Shown one piece after another: positions 5,025-5,028 of a DNA stretch of 5,028 nt. The notes under the pieces are model-generated. The model was not told the origin of the DNA. It made no database searches and saw only the letters and a list, made by a program, of their open reading frames with translations. Position numbers and translations under genes: made by a program. Origin of the DNA: Verrucomicrobiota bacterium (GTDB lineage: Bacteria; Verrucomicrobiota; Verrucomicrobiia; Opitutales; Opitutaceae). Position 1 is the stretch's first letter, and each line of letters begins with the position of its first letter. Location: contig JAEXPG010000086.1 in assembly GCA_023447015.1 (NCBI GenBank), positions 1 to 5,028 on the forward strand. The letters are read 5' to 3'.

Positions 5025-5028
5025 GAGC

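Larger units (their letters stand above)
4841..5028 (+). mobile_element. 5' part of a bacterial group II intron (domain I, cut by window edge)
   Basis: Self-splicing ribozyme and retroelement. The start GTGCGCCCGACATGCGAG carries the GUGYG 5' splice-site consensus. The following sequence shows conserved domain I wording of bacterial introns: GAGGTGAAAGTCCTC (4-bp stem at 4867-4870/4878-4881), GGAGGAAGCCGGAGTCAAAA, and CCCACGAACAGGAACCGGC. Supporting pairings are AATGC/GCATT (4882-4886/4904-4908), CGTGGG/CCCACG (4940-4945/4972-4977) enclosing GCCG/CGGC, and a perfect 10-bp hairpin at 5002-5024. The 5' exon ends ...GCCGACTGGT, so the IBS1/IBS2 elements would be there; the matching EBS loops could not be assigned and may lie beyond the window. 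The intron-encoded reverse transcriptase/maturase (normally in domain IV) and the 3' end are not included, so completeness is unknown. Confidence 0.82.

Noticed and set aside
1..5028. CRISPR array or multi-gene defence cluster
   Set aside because: No regularly spaced repeats of 20-40 bases and no Cas, nuclease, restriction or toxin-antitoxin motifs were seen.

Overview
The window has two parts of very different character. Positions 1 to about 2905 are dense, very GC-rich chromosomal backbone. Positions about 2906 to 5028 are a patchy accessory region with lower GC by eye and remnants of mobile DNA. High GC, a SufU-type Fe-S scaffold, a TatC with a long hydrophilic N-terminus and tRNA genes with encoded CCA fit a Gram-negative-type bacterium. 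The overall flavour, including the wording of the TatC N-terminus, suggests Verrucomicrobiota/Opitutaceae. That placement is an inference from sequence feel, not from a search.

Backbone, left to right: a SufU/NifU-like Fe-S scaffold gene (+), then tatC (+), which encodes the twin-arginine translocase subunit. Convergent to tatC is a small two-helix membrane protein gene (-). Next comes a VTT/DedA-like membrane protein gene (+). Two tRNA genes follow on the minus strand, tRNA-Thr(TGT) and then tRNA-Gln(CTG), and a GC-rich hairpin with a T-run terminates their transcript. A loose link between the first two genes is that Tat exports folded, often cofactor-bearing proteins such as Fe-S enzymes. 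Their co-location may still be accidental.

Accessory part: about 660 bases with no gene I can defend (2906-3564), then a complete class I SAM-dependent methyltransferase gene (-, 3565-4236) of the kind common in surface-polysaccharide clusters. Beside it lies the left end of an IS110-family insertion sequence: a structured leader, a good ribosome binding site and the first ~16 codons of the transposase (FVGLDVHKDT), then an abrupt loss of homology. Next is a small conserved-looking hypothetical gene (-, 4476-4748). From 4841 to the window edge lies the 5' part (domain I) of a bacterial group II intron on the + strand; its maturase, if present, would lie outside.

The most interesting items are the IS110 leader and the group II intron. 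The leader folds into consecutive hairpins and carries an orphan -10-like box, as expected for a bridge-RNA-coding left end. Together with the intron it places two RNA-guided mobile systems within about 600 bases. I found no CRISPR array and no multi-gene defence system.
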